From the NCBI GenBank assembly GCA_007922305.1, contig ML677334.1, positions 58,806,482 through 58,870,481 on the forward strand: DNA of 64,000 nt, given 5' to 3'. Positions within the stretch are counted from its first letter, which is position 1; each line of letters begins with the position of its first letter. The translations under genes were made by a program, and so were the position numbers. Below are positions 1 to 10,782 of this stretch, one piece after another. The stretch is from Dermatemys mawii. Lineage: Eukaryota; Chordata; Testudines; Dermatemydidae. Below the pieces are notes generated by a model, which was not told the origin of the DNA, searched no databases, and saw only the letters and a list, made by a program, of their open reading frames with translations.

Positions 1-1330
1 GGGAGAAGGCATACATCAGAGTCCAAGAATGAGAACAGCATCTGCTGAACTTAATCCCTCTCTGGAGCAGAAACTGAACTTAATCCCCCCTCTGGAGCAG
101 AACATTTAGTTTTTGTTCTGACCTGTGGCAAATAGGTCTATTGATGGACCAGCAAAATATGGCTGTGCAACACTGGCTTTTTCGTCAATCACTCCTAGCT
201 GCCTGAAAACTGTCTGTTCAGGTGATCTGCTAGTAAGTTCTGAATGCTTTGAAGATACCAGGCCAGCAACGTGTTCCAGTAATGTATTCACCAAGGCCAG
301 AGCTAAAGGACCTTTCGACAGAGTGAAGGTGACCTGGTTCCTCCCTGTCTGTTCATATACTGCATAGCTATGGTGTTTCTATCAGTCCTTGGCTTGTAGA
401 TCTCAGGAGTAAAGACAGAAATGTTTTACATGCCAAACAGAAGTCTCAGAGTTCCAAGACATTTATATGCAGACAACTTCGATGAGGGGACCACTTGTCC
501 TGAGTCTGAAGGTGACCTAAATGATCCCTTTCCACCCATAAGTGGAGGCATCTGTCACCAGCTTCTTAGTTGACAGAAATACAGAGAAGGGTATTCCATT
601 CCACACCTGAAGAGGGTCCTTCCACCAGTTTAAATGAGAAGAGGCTTTCTGGTTGGACAGTGGCCACCATGTCAACATGGTACCTACTGGGTAGGTACTT
701 TGATTTCGACCACCCTTATATGGAGCACAGATGAATACTGGCAAACTGCCTCACATACAGGTGCATGGGGCCATGTGTCACATAAATCTGAGACATAGCC
801 TTATGACGTCTTTGGGTGGGGTTGAAGTTGGTTGATAAGGTTCATTATAGTTTGGAATCTTTCTTATGGAAAATAAACTCTCATTATTCTGGAATTCAAC
901 AGCTCCTATGAACTTTATCCTTTGACTCAGAGCAAGTGTGAATTTTTCTCTGATTCTGAGGACCACGTGTGGTAAAGAGCTTTAAGTCACTTGAAATAAG
1001 TTCATCACCTGTTAAAGAGATCTTCCTCTAATGAGCCAGCTGTCAAAATATGGATAGACCTGTCTCCTTCAATGAGTCACAATGGCTTCTAATCACTTGA
1101 TGAATACCCTTGACGCTAAGGAAAGACCAAAAAGGCAGGATGCTGTAATGACAGTGAAAGGGTCCTGCTAGGAATCGGAGCTGCTTCCTATGGGCAGGAT
1201 GAACAGATATGTGTAAATAGGCATCTTGAAGGTAGAGAGCCACATACTAGTCTTGGAATAGGCAAGAAAGGTAGGAAATGGGAAGGGTCTAGAATTGGAT
1301 AGACTACCCCTGGCTATCAAGGCTTCCCAA
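1..1330 (-). mobile_element. Old DIRS-type retrotransposon fragment (RT and RNase H parts)
   Basis: Minus-strand reading gives broken pieces of a DIRS polymerase. At 1243-1043 the peptide contains LYLQDAYLHISVHPAHRK, matching the DIRS reverse-transcriptase region around the first catalytic aspartate (usual form LDLQDAYFHIPIHPxHR). At 744-517 the peptide contains KLVTDASTYGWKG, the RNase H motif with its aspartate. The order RT then RNase H along the minus strand is correct for a DIRS pol gene. The frame is broken between the pieces by stops and shifts, so it is inactive. The left end runs off the window; the right limit is approximate. A second, fuller DIRS copy lies at 30.2-35.6 kb and shares the VTDAS motif. 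Confidence 0.7.
47..104. repeat. Two tandem copies of a 28-29 bp unit
   Basis: The unit ctgaacttaatccc...ctctggagcagaa occurs twice back to back, the second copy longer by one or two C residues. It is a local duplication within the old DIRS fragment. Confidence 0.85.
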
Positions 1331-2733
1331 AACTAAAAAACATTGAAGGCAAGGGATCTTTGAGAGGGTCCGTCAAGCTTTTGGCACCAGAATCAAACCT
1401 GCTGCCTGGAGAAAGACGCAGATTGGGCAACAGTGGAGGAAGAGACAGCAGGTCATCAGCTACAGAGCCTCATCTCTCTGTCTCAGCACTGCTGAGATTT
1501 TGTGAAGCTGATAATAGGGCAGAGGAATGCTGCCTGATGGAAGCCTTTCTGCCTTCTTGGAGCTGGAACATAGAGGACCAGAGAACGAAGAATCACCCTG
1601 GAATCCTCGAAAGGAAGTTCTTCAGTTGTGATTTGATCTCCCTGGCAATTCCTAAGGACTGAAGCCAGGATGAGCTAATTACCGCAGATGTTGTACAAGC
1701 CACGTGTGCTGGGCACATTCAGCACAAGTGGAATGGAAATGTGGGCTCATGAATTGCCTCTCAGTCATTATAGTTTTTAGTTCCTCTCAATGCTCCTGTG
1801 GTAGCTTGACGATTTCAGATATCATGGTAGTTTGCCACATATATTGGGACGCCATCAAATGATTAGACTGTATCGAAATAAAATGAGTTTCTTCAGGTTT
1901 TTCTTCTTGGGAGTAGATTTTGGGAGGCTCTTGCTTCTTCAACCACTCTTGGACAGCAACTACTACAAGCAATCTTGGTACTAGGCGGGAATAAAAATAC
2001 TCAAATCCCTTGGAAGATACTTGATATCTCCTGTCAACTCACTTGGATGTGGCCAGTATAGAAGTTACCATTGTGTGACAGACCCCTCCGCCCCACTGCC
2101 TCTCACTTACTCACTCAAAGCAAACATTTACTATCTGCTTTGCCCTAGAGCAGATAAGCAGCTGCTGTCTTAAACGGAGCTTTGAAAGGGTTCTTCCATA
2201 TTCCTGCAGTAATTTCACAACCAAAAGGAGAGGCCACTTAGCTTAAGGGGATTATAGGACATGTCCAGAGGTCAATCAGAATGCAGTAACGTAACTCCTC
2301 ATTCACACTAATGCTGAAGTGTCTCACACAATACGCATCAGACATTAATCTTCTCCCCAAATGGAGTACCAAGAGTATTTCAGCCAGGGAGTCAGAACAC
2401 TCTATCTGCCTTGCCAGTGTGGATAGAGAGCAAGGTAGAAGGCTCTGAGAGGCTTTATTACAGTAAAATATGCAAGTGTAGACAAGGCCTAAGAGTGCAA
2501 TTCTCATTGGAAGTCAATGAAAGTTAGACAATTATGAGCCTATATTACTTTTGAGAAACGGGACTGCAGTGCTTTTGAAAATTTTACCCTGTATATCTAC
2601 AGCTGTACAAAGTCTAGTTTTTTCTCAGATTCGGTATTCTTCAACCTAAACCTGCTTGAAAAGAACAGTAAATATATATTAAACACAAAAATATGTTAGA
2701 AGATTATTATTAAGAATACAATGTCAAATACTG
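1331..2733. other. Intergenic or intronic sequence with one possible DNA-transposase tail
   Basis: No gene is supported. A minus-strand open stretch at 1972-1787 contains AVQEWLKKQEPPKIYSQ, which loosely resembles the C-terminal part of mariner-like transposases (helix ending in WLxxQ followed by K.FY). It is too short and divergent to call firmly. The rest is ordinary AT-rich sequence. Confidence 0.3.
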
Positions 2734-3361
2734 TCATCCTCTATGTACACCAGCACTAAAAGGAAATGGAAAATTTGACAGTGGGTTGTGCAGATATTTG
2801 TTCACAGCAGAGGAATGATGAGACTCAAACACTGGGTTCCAGTCAAGGTTCTTTACAGCAGTGTTCTCTAGTAAGCACAGACACTTACAGAGCAAGTTCA
2901 CCCTTCCAGACTCCCTGTCATAGTCCTTCTCTTCCCGCACTCCCCACCCTAATTTCCATCCCCAGTTTCCAGTCTCCTTGCACCCATTCCAATTGTCTCT
3001 CTCCCCAGATTCCCTCTGACAGCCTCTTTGCCCAGATAGTCTTAGTTTTCCCCCACACTCCATCTCATTCCAATATGTCTCCCTCCTTCTCACTGCCCCA
3101 TTGGATCCCAGTCCCAGTCTCCTTGCCCAATCAGTCCAAGTCTCACTTCCTGGCACTTCATCCAATCTCAGTCTCACCCACATGCACAGAATCCCAGACC
3201 TCCTATTTTCTTCCCTGACATTTAGGCCCAGTCTTCTTGCCCAGCCAGTCTCAATCTCTTCTCACAACTCCCAATCTCAGTTTCTGTTTTCACCATCTCT
3301 GCCAGCCTCCAGTCCCAATCTACTCCCCTATCCCAGGTCTGTCTCCATTGCATTAAAATAA
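2734..3361. repeat. Pyrimidine-rich degenerate repeat
   Basis: From about 2900 to 3350 the plus strand is strongly C/T-biased. Variants of ccagtctccttgcccaatca and tcccagtctc recur every 30-60 bases. The open frames on both strands here are long only because of this composition: their products are Ser/Pro/Leu-rich with no domain. I treat it as a degenerate simple or minisatellite-like tract. Confidence 0.6.
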
Positions 3362-5052
3362 GGCAGCTTCCTTCTTTACGTTCTCTTAACCCAGCAGGGG
3401 GGACACTAACAGCACAGAAGGGACAGGTTCCCTGCTCTCAGTTCCAGCGCATGGCCCCAGCCTGCAGCTCCATGAACTAACATTATTCAAATATTTGTAA
3501 CTTGGTCAAAATAAAGTCTTCACACACAACTTCAGAATCTTTACAGAGAAAGAATCTGACCAATCAAGGAAACTGTCTACTAATTTAACACCACCAACAA
3601 AAAAACTACACAGAAAACACTTTATAAATCTGAATATAGGAGTCTTATGATTATATGCCACACTTTGTGCCTCAAGTTTATTTTATACTTACAATGGCAC
3701 TAACTCAAAAAACTTTAAAGCCTGATGTTTAATAATAAAAATATTATGAAATAAAGAGACAATAAAGACAAAATATAATGGTTATAAAAGCAAAGTGAAA
3801 ACCTAGAGATTCCAGTGAACATGCAGTGAAAGCTGAATTAAAGAAACTAAAACCAAATACAGTAATAAACTGAAGCAAAAAAGGTATCTAAGAATCAGAC
3901 CTGGGACTCACCACTGAAAACAAACAAACAAAAAAATCAATGAAAAGTGAGAATGTAAAAATGTAAACTGATACATCAGTAATTTAAAATGAATGGAAGT
4001 AAACTGGAATTACTCTGTTGTGGCAGTAAAAAAAATAAACAGCACAGCCCCATGGAAAATTAGATCCAAAAACTGTTGTATATCTAGTTTTGTTTGCCTC
4101 ATACAGTCTGGCTTTACATCTTTGCCTTTCATTGAGTGTTTAAAAGACCAACATTTCATAATTTCTAGTTGTCATATATAGGACTATTTTGATATTTCTG
4201 TAGATGAAGATTTTATGTGAGGCTCTTAATTCAGTCTCTCCTATAGTGATATTTTTATTCTGTAATCCAACAAATATGCTTAAAGTGCAGTTCTACTTAA
4301 ATAATTGCTATAAATATCAGGGCTTTAAGTTCAGTGTGATGTCAGATATGACCTGAAATCTACAGGACTCACCATCTGAATATCTGATGACAAGAACCAT
4401 AACTCTGCCACTACTTGGCTCCTAACAAAATCAGTCATATTCAGGTTTGTAGAATGGATGGGCCTGAAACCCAAAAACAACCCTTCAAGTGACTTCACAG
4501 ATGAAGAGGTCTGTAGCTTAAAGTGGACTATTTTTAAACCAAAAATTGTCTGTTATGGTTATGAAAGTGGATATCATGGCCTCTGAAGGTAGTAACCCCC
4601 CTTTCTCCTCTGTATATCAGTTGGATATAAATACCTTCCTCCTCTCTCTCTCTCTCTCTAATCTCTTGCTGAAATCATTAAACAGCTGGGATTTTTTATA
4701 CAGGCAACTGTATAATCATTAAACAGCTGGGATTTTTTATACAGGCAACTTTTGCAACCTTTTAAAATTTACTTGGACAGTAACATATAAGTCAGGTCTG
4801 ATAAATGAATAAGTTTATATTTATGGACAAGAATAATGTGTCCATTATAACTTTCGGACATGTATTATGCTGTTTTTTATTTCTGCTTACTTAATTTGTC
4901 CTCTTTTTGTGATCTTCTCAAGTTGTTGTTTTTTATGACTAACTGTTGAACTTTAGAACACTGATATAAAAGAAAATTTGAAAGGCGATTACTTTTTTTA
5001 ATGCTATTCGCTCAATTTTTTAATTATTGCTCCTTCTAAGTTTCTTAGTACA
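3362..5052. other. AT-rich non-coding interval
   Basis: No exon, RNA gene or recognisable transposon is seen. It contains a short (CT)n tract near 4638-4660 and the 37-bp duplication listed separately. Confidence 0.6.
4673..4750. repeat. 37-bp direct repeat, period 41
   Basis: The 37-bp unit beginning aatcattaaacagctggg occurs at 4673-4709 and again, identical, at 4714-4750. The spacer is four bases (gtat). Perfect identity suggests a recent local duplication, for example by replication slippage. Confidence 0.95.
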
Positions 5053-5183
5053 AGTTTCTTAGTATATTCTTCAGTGGGATCTGAGGGAAGTGGCTTGCAG
5101 AAATTGATGTTGGAGAGTTGTCAGGTTATCAATTTCTACAGGCCACTTCCCTCAGATCCCACTGAAGAATATACTAAGAAACT
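5053..5183. repeat. 55-bp inverted repeat at the 5' end of a Penelope-like insertion
   Basis: Bases 5053-5107 are the reverse complement of 5129-5183 with two mismatches, separated by 21 bases. The right arm is contiguous with the Penelope-like element that follows, so the left arm is an inverted copy of the element's own truncated 5' end. Such head-to-head 5' stubs are known for Penelope-like elements. A short extra copy of aagtttcttagta precedes the left arm (about 5037-5049). Confidence 0.9.
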
Positions 5184-7093
5184 GCACCGTCTACTCAGGA
5201 CACTCCCTACACTAACACAGGAACATATTAACATACCCTTAGAGCCCTGACCGGGGTTATTCTGTCTTTTACCCAAGATCCACAAACCTGGAAATCCTGG
5301 ACGCCCCATCATCTCAGGCATTGGCACTCACACTGAAGGACTGTCTGGATATGTGGACACTCTACTCAGACCCTACGCCACCAGCACTCCCAGCTATTTC
5401 CGTGACACCATCGACTTCCTGAGAAAACTACAATGCATTGGTGACCTTCCAGAAAACACCATCCTAGCCACCATGAATGTAGAGGCTCTCTACACAAACA
5501 TCCCACACAAAGATGGAATACAAGCTGTCAGGAACAGTATCCCTGATGATGCCACAGCACAAGTGGTTGCTGAGCTCTGTGACTTTATCCTCACACACAA
5601 TTATTTCAAATTTGGTGACGATATATACCTCCAGACCAGTGGCACCGCTATGGGCACCTGCATGGCCCCACAGTATGCCAACATCTTTATGGCTGACTTG
5701 GAACAACGCTTCCTCAGCTCTCGTTCACTCACGCCCCTCCTCTATCTACGCTACACTGATGCCATCTTCATCATCTGGACCCATGGGAAAGAAACTCTGG
5801 AAGAATTCCACCACGATTTCAACAGCTTCCACCCCACCATCCACCTCAGCCTGGACCAGTCTACACGGGAGGTCCACTTCCTGGACACCACGGTGCAAAT
5901 TAATGACGGCCACATCAACACCACCCTATACCGAAAACCTACCGACAGCTATGCCTACCTTCATGCCACCAGCTTCCATCCCGGGCACACCACACGATCC
6001 ATTGTCTACAGCCAAGCACTGAGGTACAATCGTATTTGCTCCAACCCCTCAGACAGAGACCAACACCTACAAGATCTCCACCAAGCTTTCTCAAAACTAC
6101 AATACCCGCACAAGGAAATAAGGACACAGATCAACAGAGCCAGACGTATACCCAGAAGCCTGCTGCTGCAAGACAAGCCCAAGAAAGAAAACAACAGAAC
6201 ACCACTGGCCATCACCTACAGCTCTCAGTTAAAGCCTCTCCAACGCATCATCAGGGATCTACAACCCATCGTGGACAACAATCCCTCACTTTCACAGGCC
6301 TTGGGAGGCAGACCAGTCCTGGCCTACAGACAACCTGCCAACCTCAAGCATATTCTCACCAGCAACAGCACACTGCACCATAATAACTCCAACTCAGGAA
6401 CCAATCCATGCAACAAACCTCGATGCCAACTCTGCCCACACATCTACACCAGCAACACCATCACAGGACCAAACCAGATCAGCCACACCATTACTGGTTC
6501 ATTCACCTGCACATCTACCAATGTAATATATGCCATTATGTGCCAGCAATGTCCCTCTGCTATGTACATCGGCCAAACTGGACAGTCCCTACGAAAAAGG
6601 ATAAATGGACACAAATCAGACATCAGGAATGGCAATATACAAAAACCTGTAGGAGAATACTTCAACCTCGCTGGACACACTATAGAAGATTTAAAGGTCA
6701 GCATTTTACAGCAAAAAAACTTCAAGTCCAGACTACAAAGAGAGACTGCAGAGCTGCAATTCATTTGCAAATTTGATACTATCAATCAAGGATTGAACAA
6801 AGATTATGAGTGGCTAGCTAACTACAAAAGCAGTTTCTCTTCTCTCGCTATTCACACCTCCAATTCAGCTGCTAGAGGAACATCTCACCCTCCCTGACTG
6901 AGATAACAAGCTGGTTCAGCCTCATTGGACTAACCCTGTTATCTCCCACCTGGTTCTTGCCTACCTATTTATACCTGCCCCTGGATACTTCCACTGCATG
7001 CATCCGACGAAGTGGGTACTAGCCCACGAAAGCTTATGCTCTAAAACTTTAGTTAGTCTTTAAGGTGCCACAGAACTCTGTCACTTCTTTAAA
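5129..7093 (+). mobile_element. Penelope-like retroelement, 5'-truncated copy
   Basis: The body encodes an RT core followed by a GIY-YIG endonuclease, the defining arrangement of Penelope-like elements. Upstream of the long frame, the reading LLPKIHKPGNPGRPIISGIGT-like (about 5262-5325) belongs to the N-terminal RT region but lies just after a stop (tga near 5248). So the copy is truncated or broken at its 5' end. The 3' tail (about 6990-7093) contains agcccacgaaagcttatgct and ctttaaggtgccacag, sequences also present at the 3' end of the second copy (47170-47235). This shows they are element-derived and not host 3' UTR. Confidence 0.9.
5353..6897 (+). pseudogene. Penelope-like polyprotein remnant: RT plus GIY-YIG endonuclease
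   Basis: A 514-codon open frame, entered from upstream without a true start (the frame opens at a GTG inside the RT). RT landmarks: motif A region MNVEALYTNIPH (about residues 41-52), motif B SGTAMGTCMAPQYANIFM (about 96-113), motif C region YLRYTDAIFIIW (about 131-142). The usual catalytic residues are Asp at the second position of motif A (here Asn) and two Asp in YxDD (here YTDA), so the polymerase should be dead although the frame is open. The GIY-YIG domain lies near residues 390-470, with YAIMCQQC, MYIGQTGQSLRKR and a following histidine, apparently intact. A long basic linker joins the two domains. It acts, when intact, in target-primed reverse transcription in the nucleus. It lies beyond the 3'-most visible exon of the coiled-coil gene, either in its next intron or downstream. 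Confidence 0.88.
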
Positions 7094-7509
7094 TTTGTGT
7101 TTGTTATCCAGATTCTTGGAAGCTGGATCGGCCACAACTAACCAGTGGTAGACCTTTCAATTCAAATATTAAAATAATGTGTGCAACAGTGAGGTGTTCC
7201 CAAAATATGCTAAATAAAGTAGAAAAAGTAGAAAAACAAGAAAAATAAGGAGAATTTTAAGGTTAAAGAGAAATCATTCCAGGTACAGAGGAACAATCAC
7301 AATACCTCTCAGCTTCCAATGTTCATGACACTGATAAACAACACGACACTGATGTGGCTCCACTGAGCATGCATTTCTTTCCAGAGGGTTTGAAAAGGTC
7401 AGCAGTGCCAGGTGGAAATATGCAATAGTCCCATGAAATACTGCAAGATGCTATATTATTACTCCTCAAAACAAAGTTACATTACTGTACTATAATAATG
7501 AACAAATAC
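7094..7509. other. AT-rich non-coding interval
   Basis: No exon or repeat family is recognised here. Confidence 0.5.
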
Positions 7510-7517
7510 CATTATAT

Positions 7518-7800
7518 CAGGGATCGGCAACCTTGGCACGTGGGACCGCAGAGTAAGCACCTTTAGCGGGCCCTGCTGGTTTGTTTACTTGCGGTTTGCC
7601 TTCCCGGTTCAAAGGGGGCTGCGGGAAGCAGCACAGTGCGGGCCGCCACTTCCCGCAGCACCCACTGGACCGGAGCGGTGAACCGTGGCCAGCAGGAGCC
7701 ACGATCAGCTGAACCTGCGGACGTGGCAGGTAAACAAACTGACAAGGCCCGCTAAGAGTGCTTACTCTGCGGTCCTGCGTGCCAAGGTTGCCGTTCTTTG
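7518..7800. mobile_element. Non-autonomous hAT element with perfect 8-bp target duplication
   Basis: Starts cagggatcggcaaccttggc and ends with the inverted form gcgtgccaaggttgccgttc...tttg. The flanks 7510-7517 and 7801-7808 are identical (cattatat), the 8-bp duplication typical of hAT insertions. The interior is GC-rich and non-coding. Long internal near-palindromy (gcttactctgcggtcc at the right, ggaccgcagagtaagc at the left) would fold the whole unit into a hairpin. The minus-strand frames here are shadows. Confidence 0.9.
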
Positions 7801-7961
7801 CATTATATCAAACATATTTACTCAAAAAAAATACTTTCATTTGTGCTATTACAGGAAACTTTAACTTATAAACATGCAAAACATTCAGAATTTCATGTAC
7901 TTTTCAGTTTAAAAGATATTTGTTTTATTTATTTGGTTGTTTACAAATATTCAAAACTCAC

Positions 7962-8115
7962 TTTGTTGTTCCAAGATTTAGCATCTTCCTCTATCTCTTC
8001 TTTTTGCTTTATTAACTCTTCAAGGTGTCTTTCTTCCTTGATAACCTTCTCCTCGGTTTCTTTTAACTTGATACACAATTCAGTCCAAAGAAATTCTGAG
8101 TGTTTTAAATCATTC
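7962..8115 (-). CDS. Coiled-coil gene, visible exon 7 (3'-most in window; CCDC178-like, tentative)
   Basis: On the minus strand the exon begins after ctattag at 8116 and ends before gtgagt at 7961. The previous exon leaves CA, completed here by G (Gln). It then reads 51 codons with no stop, rich in Glu and Lys and with leucine or isoleucine spacing typical of a coiled coil (LKETEEKVIKEERHLEELIK). The frame ends in phase 0 at the donor, so at least one more exon lies to the left, possibly outside the window. I found no convincing continuation in 1-7900. Confidence 0.85.
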
Positions 8116-8299
8116 CTAATAGAAACACAAGAACAATGTCATTCATTTATTTGGAAGGGTTCCAACATCACCCATCTCCATAAAAGGAGAATATAAAGCA
8201 GACTTGAATCAGTAAAGATTTATTTTAGTTCTCTCTCTTGCCTAAGTCACTTGAATACTTATATATTAATGATTTTGAAATATCTACCCTGACATCATC

Positions 8300-8450
8300 A
8301 TCTGCCAAAAGGTAGGGCTGGAAAACCCAGGATGCATCCCTTGAAACTGACCTGTTCTGTTCATTCCCTCTGAAGAATCTGGCACTGGGCACTGTCAGAT
8401 GACCAAGTACTGGGATAGAGGGACCATTAGTCTGACACAGTATTACTGTT
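8300..8450 (+). mobile_element. CR1-like 3' end fragment
   Basis: Contains ttcattccctctgaagaatctgg...gggaccattagtctgacacagtat, matching the 3' terminal consensus of a reptile CR1 subfamily. A second example with the same order of words is at about 21000-21150, so it is repetitive within the window. Confidence 0.65.
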
Positions 8451-9197
8451 TTTTGTTCTTATTCCAGTCAGGCTTTAAAACTATTCATTTGTACTTAAAG
8501 AGTTAACCTCACAACTTCTAATTGAGCCTCTAAAAAGTTACTAGTGCAATAGCTTAAAACCTGGTTTTAGTTCACACATCCCACAGTTAATAATCAAGCA
8601 TACTAACCAAGTGCTGTGCTTGCTGTTGGCCTAGCCTAATGTACAGCTTTCTTCATTTAACCAATCAGATGGATAGTTATTTTGCTATGTTCCCAGGACA
8701 CTCCCACCTCCTTCCATTCCTCTGTGCAGTTAGGCATCCCAGAGTACACTCATGTGTTGAGGAATTCAGATAATTCATTTATGCCGGTACCTAGACTGAC
8801 AAGCATTATCACTATGGTTTATAATTTATACTGAGATAGCACCGAGAGGCCTCAACTCCCACTGTGCGAGGCACTTTATAAACAAGAAAAATGACAGTAG
8901 GTGATATAACCAATGGGTGATATAACCAATTTAAAGAAGGCATAATGGTGAAATAGTCTTTCTTGGAGTACTGGTGGAAGTACAGTCTCTGGAGACCTAT
9001 CCAGAATAATGTCTTATCTCAGTCTTTGGTTGGGAGAGGAAGAATGAGAGAGATGTAGCTTTTCATTAATCTAAATGGAGAACCAGTCAGATGTGTTACG
9101 TGTTGCAGATCCATGTTAACCTGCGTCATAACTGTAATGGTAGGAAGTAGGAATGATGAAATAATTGGTTAAGCTGGATTCTTCTTTGGCTCTATCA
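8451..9197. other. Intron sequence without recognised features
   Basis: AT-rich intron between the exon at 10640-10782 and the exon at 7962-8115. A 15-bp duplication (gtgatataaccaat) occurs near 8902-8930. Confidence 0.5.
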
Positions 9198-9205
9198 CCT
9201 TAGAA

Positions 9206-9591
9206 CAGGGGTCTCCAAACTTTTTGAGACGAGGGCCATATTAGATTTCTGAAGGGCTTCGCAGGCTGCTGCCATGTCCCCCCCTTTACTCCTCCAGCCA
9301 CTGCCGTGACCCCCCGCCCTTTGCTCCTCCAGCCACACTGCTGCCGTGGCTCTCCCTTTGCTCCCCCAGCCTCTGCCGTGGCTCCCCTCTTTGCTCCTCT
9401 GGCCATGCAGCAGGGGCACTCATCCCTTTGCTCCTCCAGCCACACTGCGGGGACACTCACCCCTCCGCACATGGGGCCGCTGGGGGCAGCGGCAGCTTCT
9501 TCACTTGCCTGCTCAGCTCAGGCCTGTGGGGCCGGACAAATCGACACCACGGGTCGGATCCAGCCCCCGGGCCGTAGTTTGAAGACCCCTG
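9206..9591. mobile_element. Non-autonomous hAT element with perfect 8-bp target duplication
   Basis: Left end caggggtctccaaacttttt, right end agtttgaagacccctg in inverted order. The flanks are ccttagaa at 9198-9205 and ccttagaa at 9592-9599. The interior is GC-rich, with short degenerate tandem units around ttgctcctccagccacactgc (9265-9470). No transposase is encoded. The open frames on both strands over this element are composition artefacts. Confidence 0.92.
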
Positions 9592-9599
9592 CCTTAGAA

Positions 9600-10639
9600 C
9601 TATGTGGAGCTCTTATGTTCTCAGGTCTCAGATCCACAGTAGGATCCAATAAAACCAAAGATATGTTTTAATTTGACTTTTCTTTTCCTTGGAAGCACAT
9701 TGCTTTGTTCTGGCACATTCGGGAACCTTGGGTTCCTTAGCCAAAACTGTGTCAGATGCAAGCTGTATCTTAGAGCTGAATTACTGGATTTAGCTACCAA
9801 AATCTCACTTGGCTTGGAACCAGAGCTCCATGCCAAAACCAAACCTTTTACCATGGTTCTCGTTTGAGAGCTAAAAATACTCAGAAAAAATACTCTGCCT
9901 TGGATCCCTTATCTTTTCTTTCAGATCTCTTTGAAGCTTCTAATCCTAGAGGTTGGGCAGACAGGGACTCTTGAGGGCCTGAAGTATATTTTCTCTCTCC
10001 TTACTGTCCCATGTAGTGAATGTGCTAAAAACTGCACAATGTGAAGGGGAATGTCTTTTCCCATGGCATTTAAGACACATGATACATGCACTGGATGCCA
10101 CTAAGACTGCAGGACATGGTGAACATCTTTTAAAATCATGCTTCATTGTCTTTGGATCTGCAATCAATGCCAGTACCATAGTCTTTGTAAATATTTTAAG
10201 TTAAATACTAATATTATGAACTATAACGCTAGCTAGCTAATCTAATCTAACAACTAATGTAGAATTAGTAGACATTCAAAGCTACGGATCCAAGAGATCT
10301 AAGAAGGTCCACATCCGTCTGTCTGCTGTGGGTGAAACTCAGGTGGGAGCCCTTTTTATAGCCAGGCCCTCAGAATATCCTTGAATGCTGAGGGAAGCAA
10401 TAGGAAGCATGGGTGAGCACTTTAACAGGCGGTACTATCAGAAGATTCCACTATCCAAACTGGACTGGGCAGCACATTCCCAGTGTGAGAATATGCAGAG
10501 GACACTCAAACAAGAACAGAATTTAAAACAGATATTTCTGAATGCAAATTTACTGTGCTTCCATTGTCATTATACTTCTAAACAGTCAAAATATTAAAGA
10601 TCACCAGAATATTTTAATAATATTTTAAAAGGCTCTTAC
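9600..10639. other. Intron sequence without recognised features
   Basis: No exon or clear repeat is seen. Several short open frames on both strands lack splice signals or family similarity. Confidence 0.5.
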
Positions 10640-10782
10640 TGGTACTGCTTAAACACTATCTCAGCGTATTTAAGTTTATCAGACATAGATTCTCTCTCCT
10701 TTTCGGCTTCTTCAGTGACTCGTTTTAAAATCTTCTGGATTCTCAGAAGTTCCCGATAAACATCATAATACAATTTTGATGC
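10640..10782 (-). CDS. Coiled-coil gene, visible exon 6
   Basis: On the minus strand the acceptor is tttttcag before GCATCAAAATTG and the donor is CAGTACCA followed by gtaaga. The exon is 143 nt: 47 codons in phase 0 plus two bases. Peptide ASKLYYDVYRELLRIQKILK, then a highly charged helix (VTEEAEKERESMSDKLKYAE). It joins in frame to the exons on both sides. No domain other than coiled coil is visible. Confidence 0.88.

Noticed and set aside
1787..1972. Mariner-like transposase tail
   Set aside because: Only a loose resemblance over about 17 residues; no catalytic motif or terminal repeat. Kept as a note only.
2734..3361. Two opposite open frames of about 150 codons
   Set aside because: Caused by a pyrimidine-rich degenerate repeat; compositionally biased peptides.
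5464..6785. Several frames of 62-169 codons overlapping the Penelope-like ORF
   Set aside because: Shadows of the real RT and GIY-YIG frame, which alone shows family motifs.
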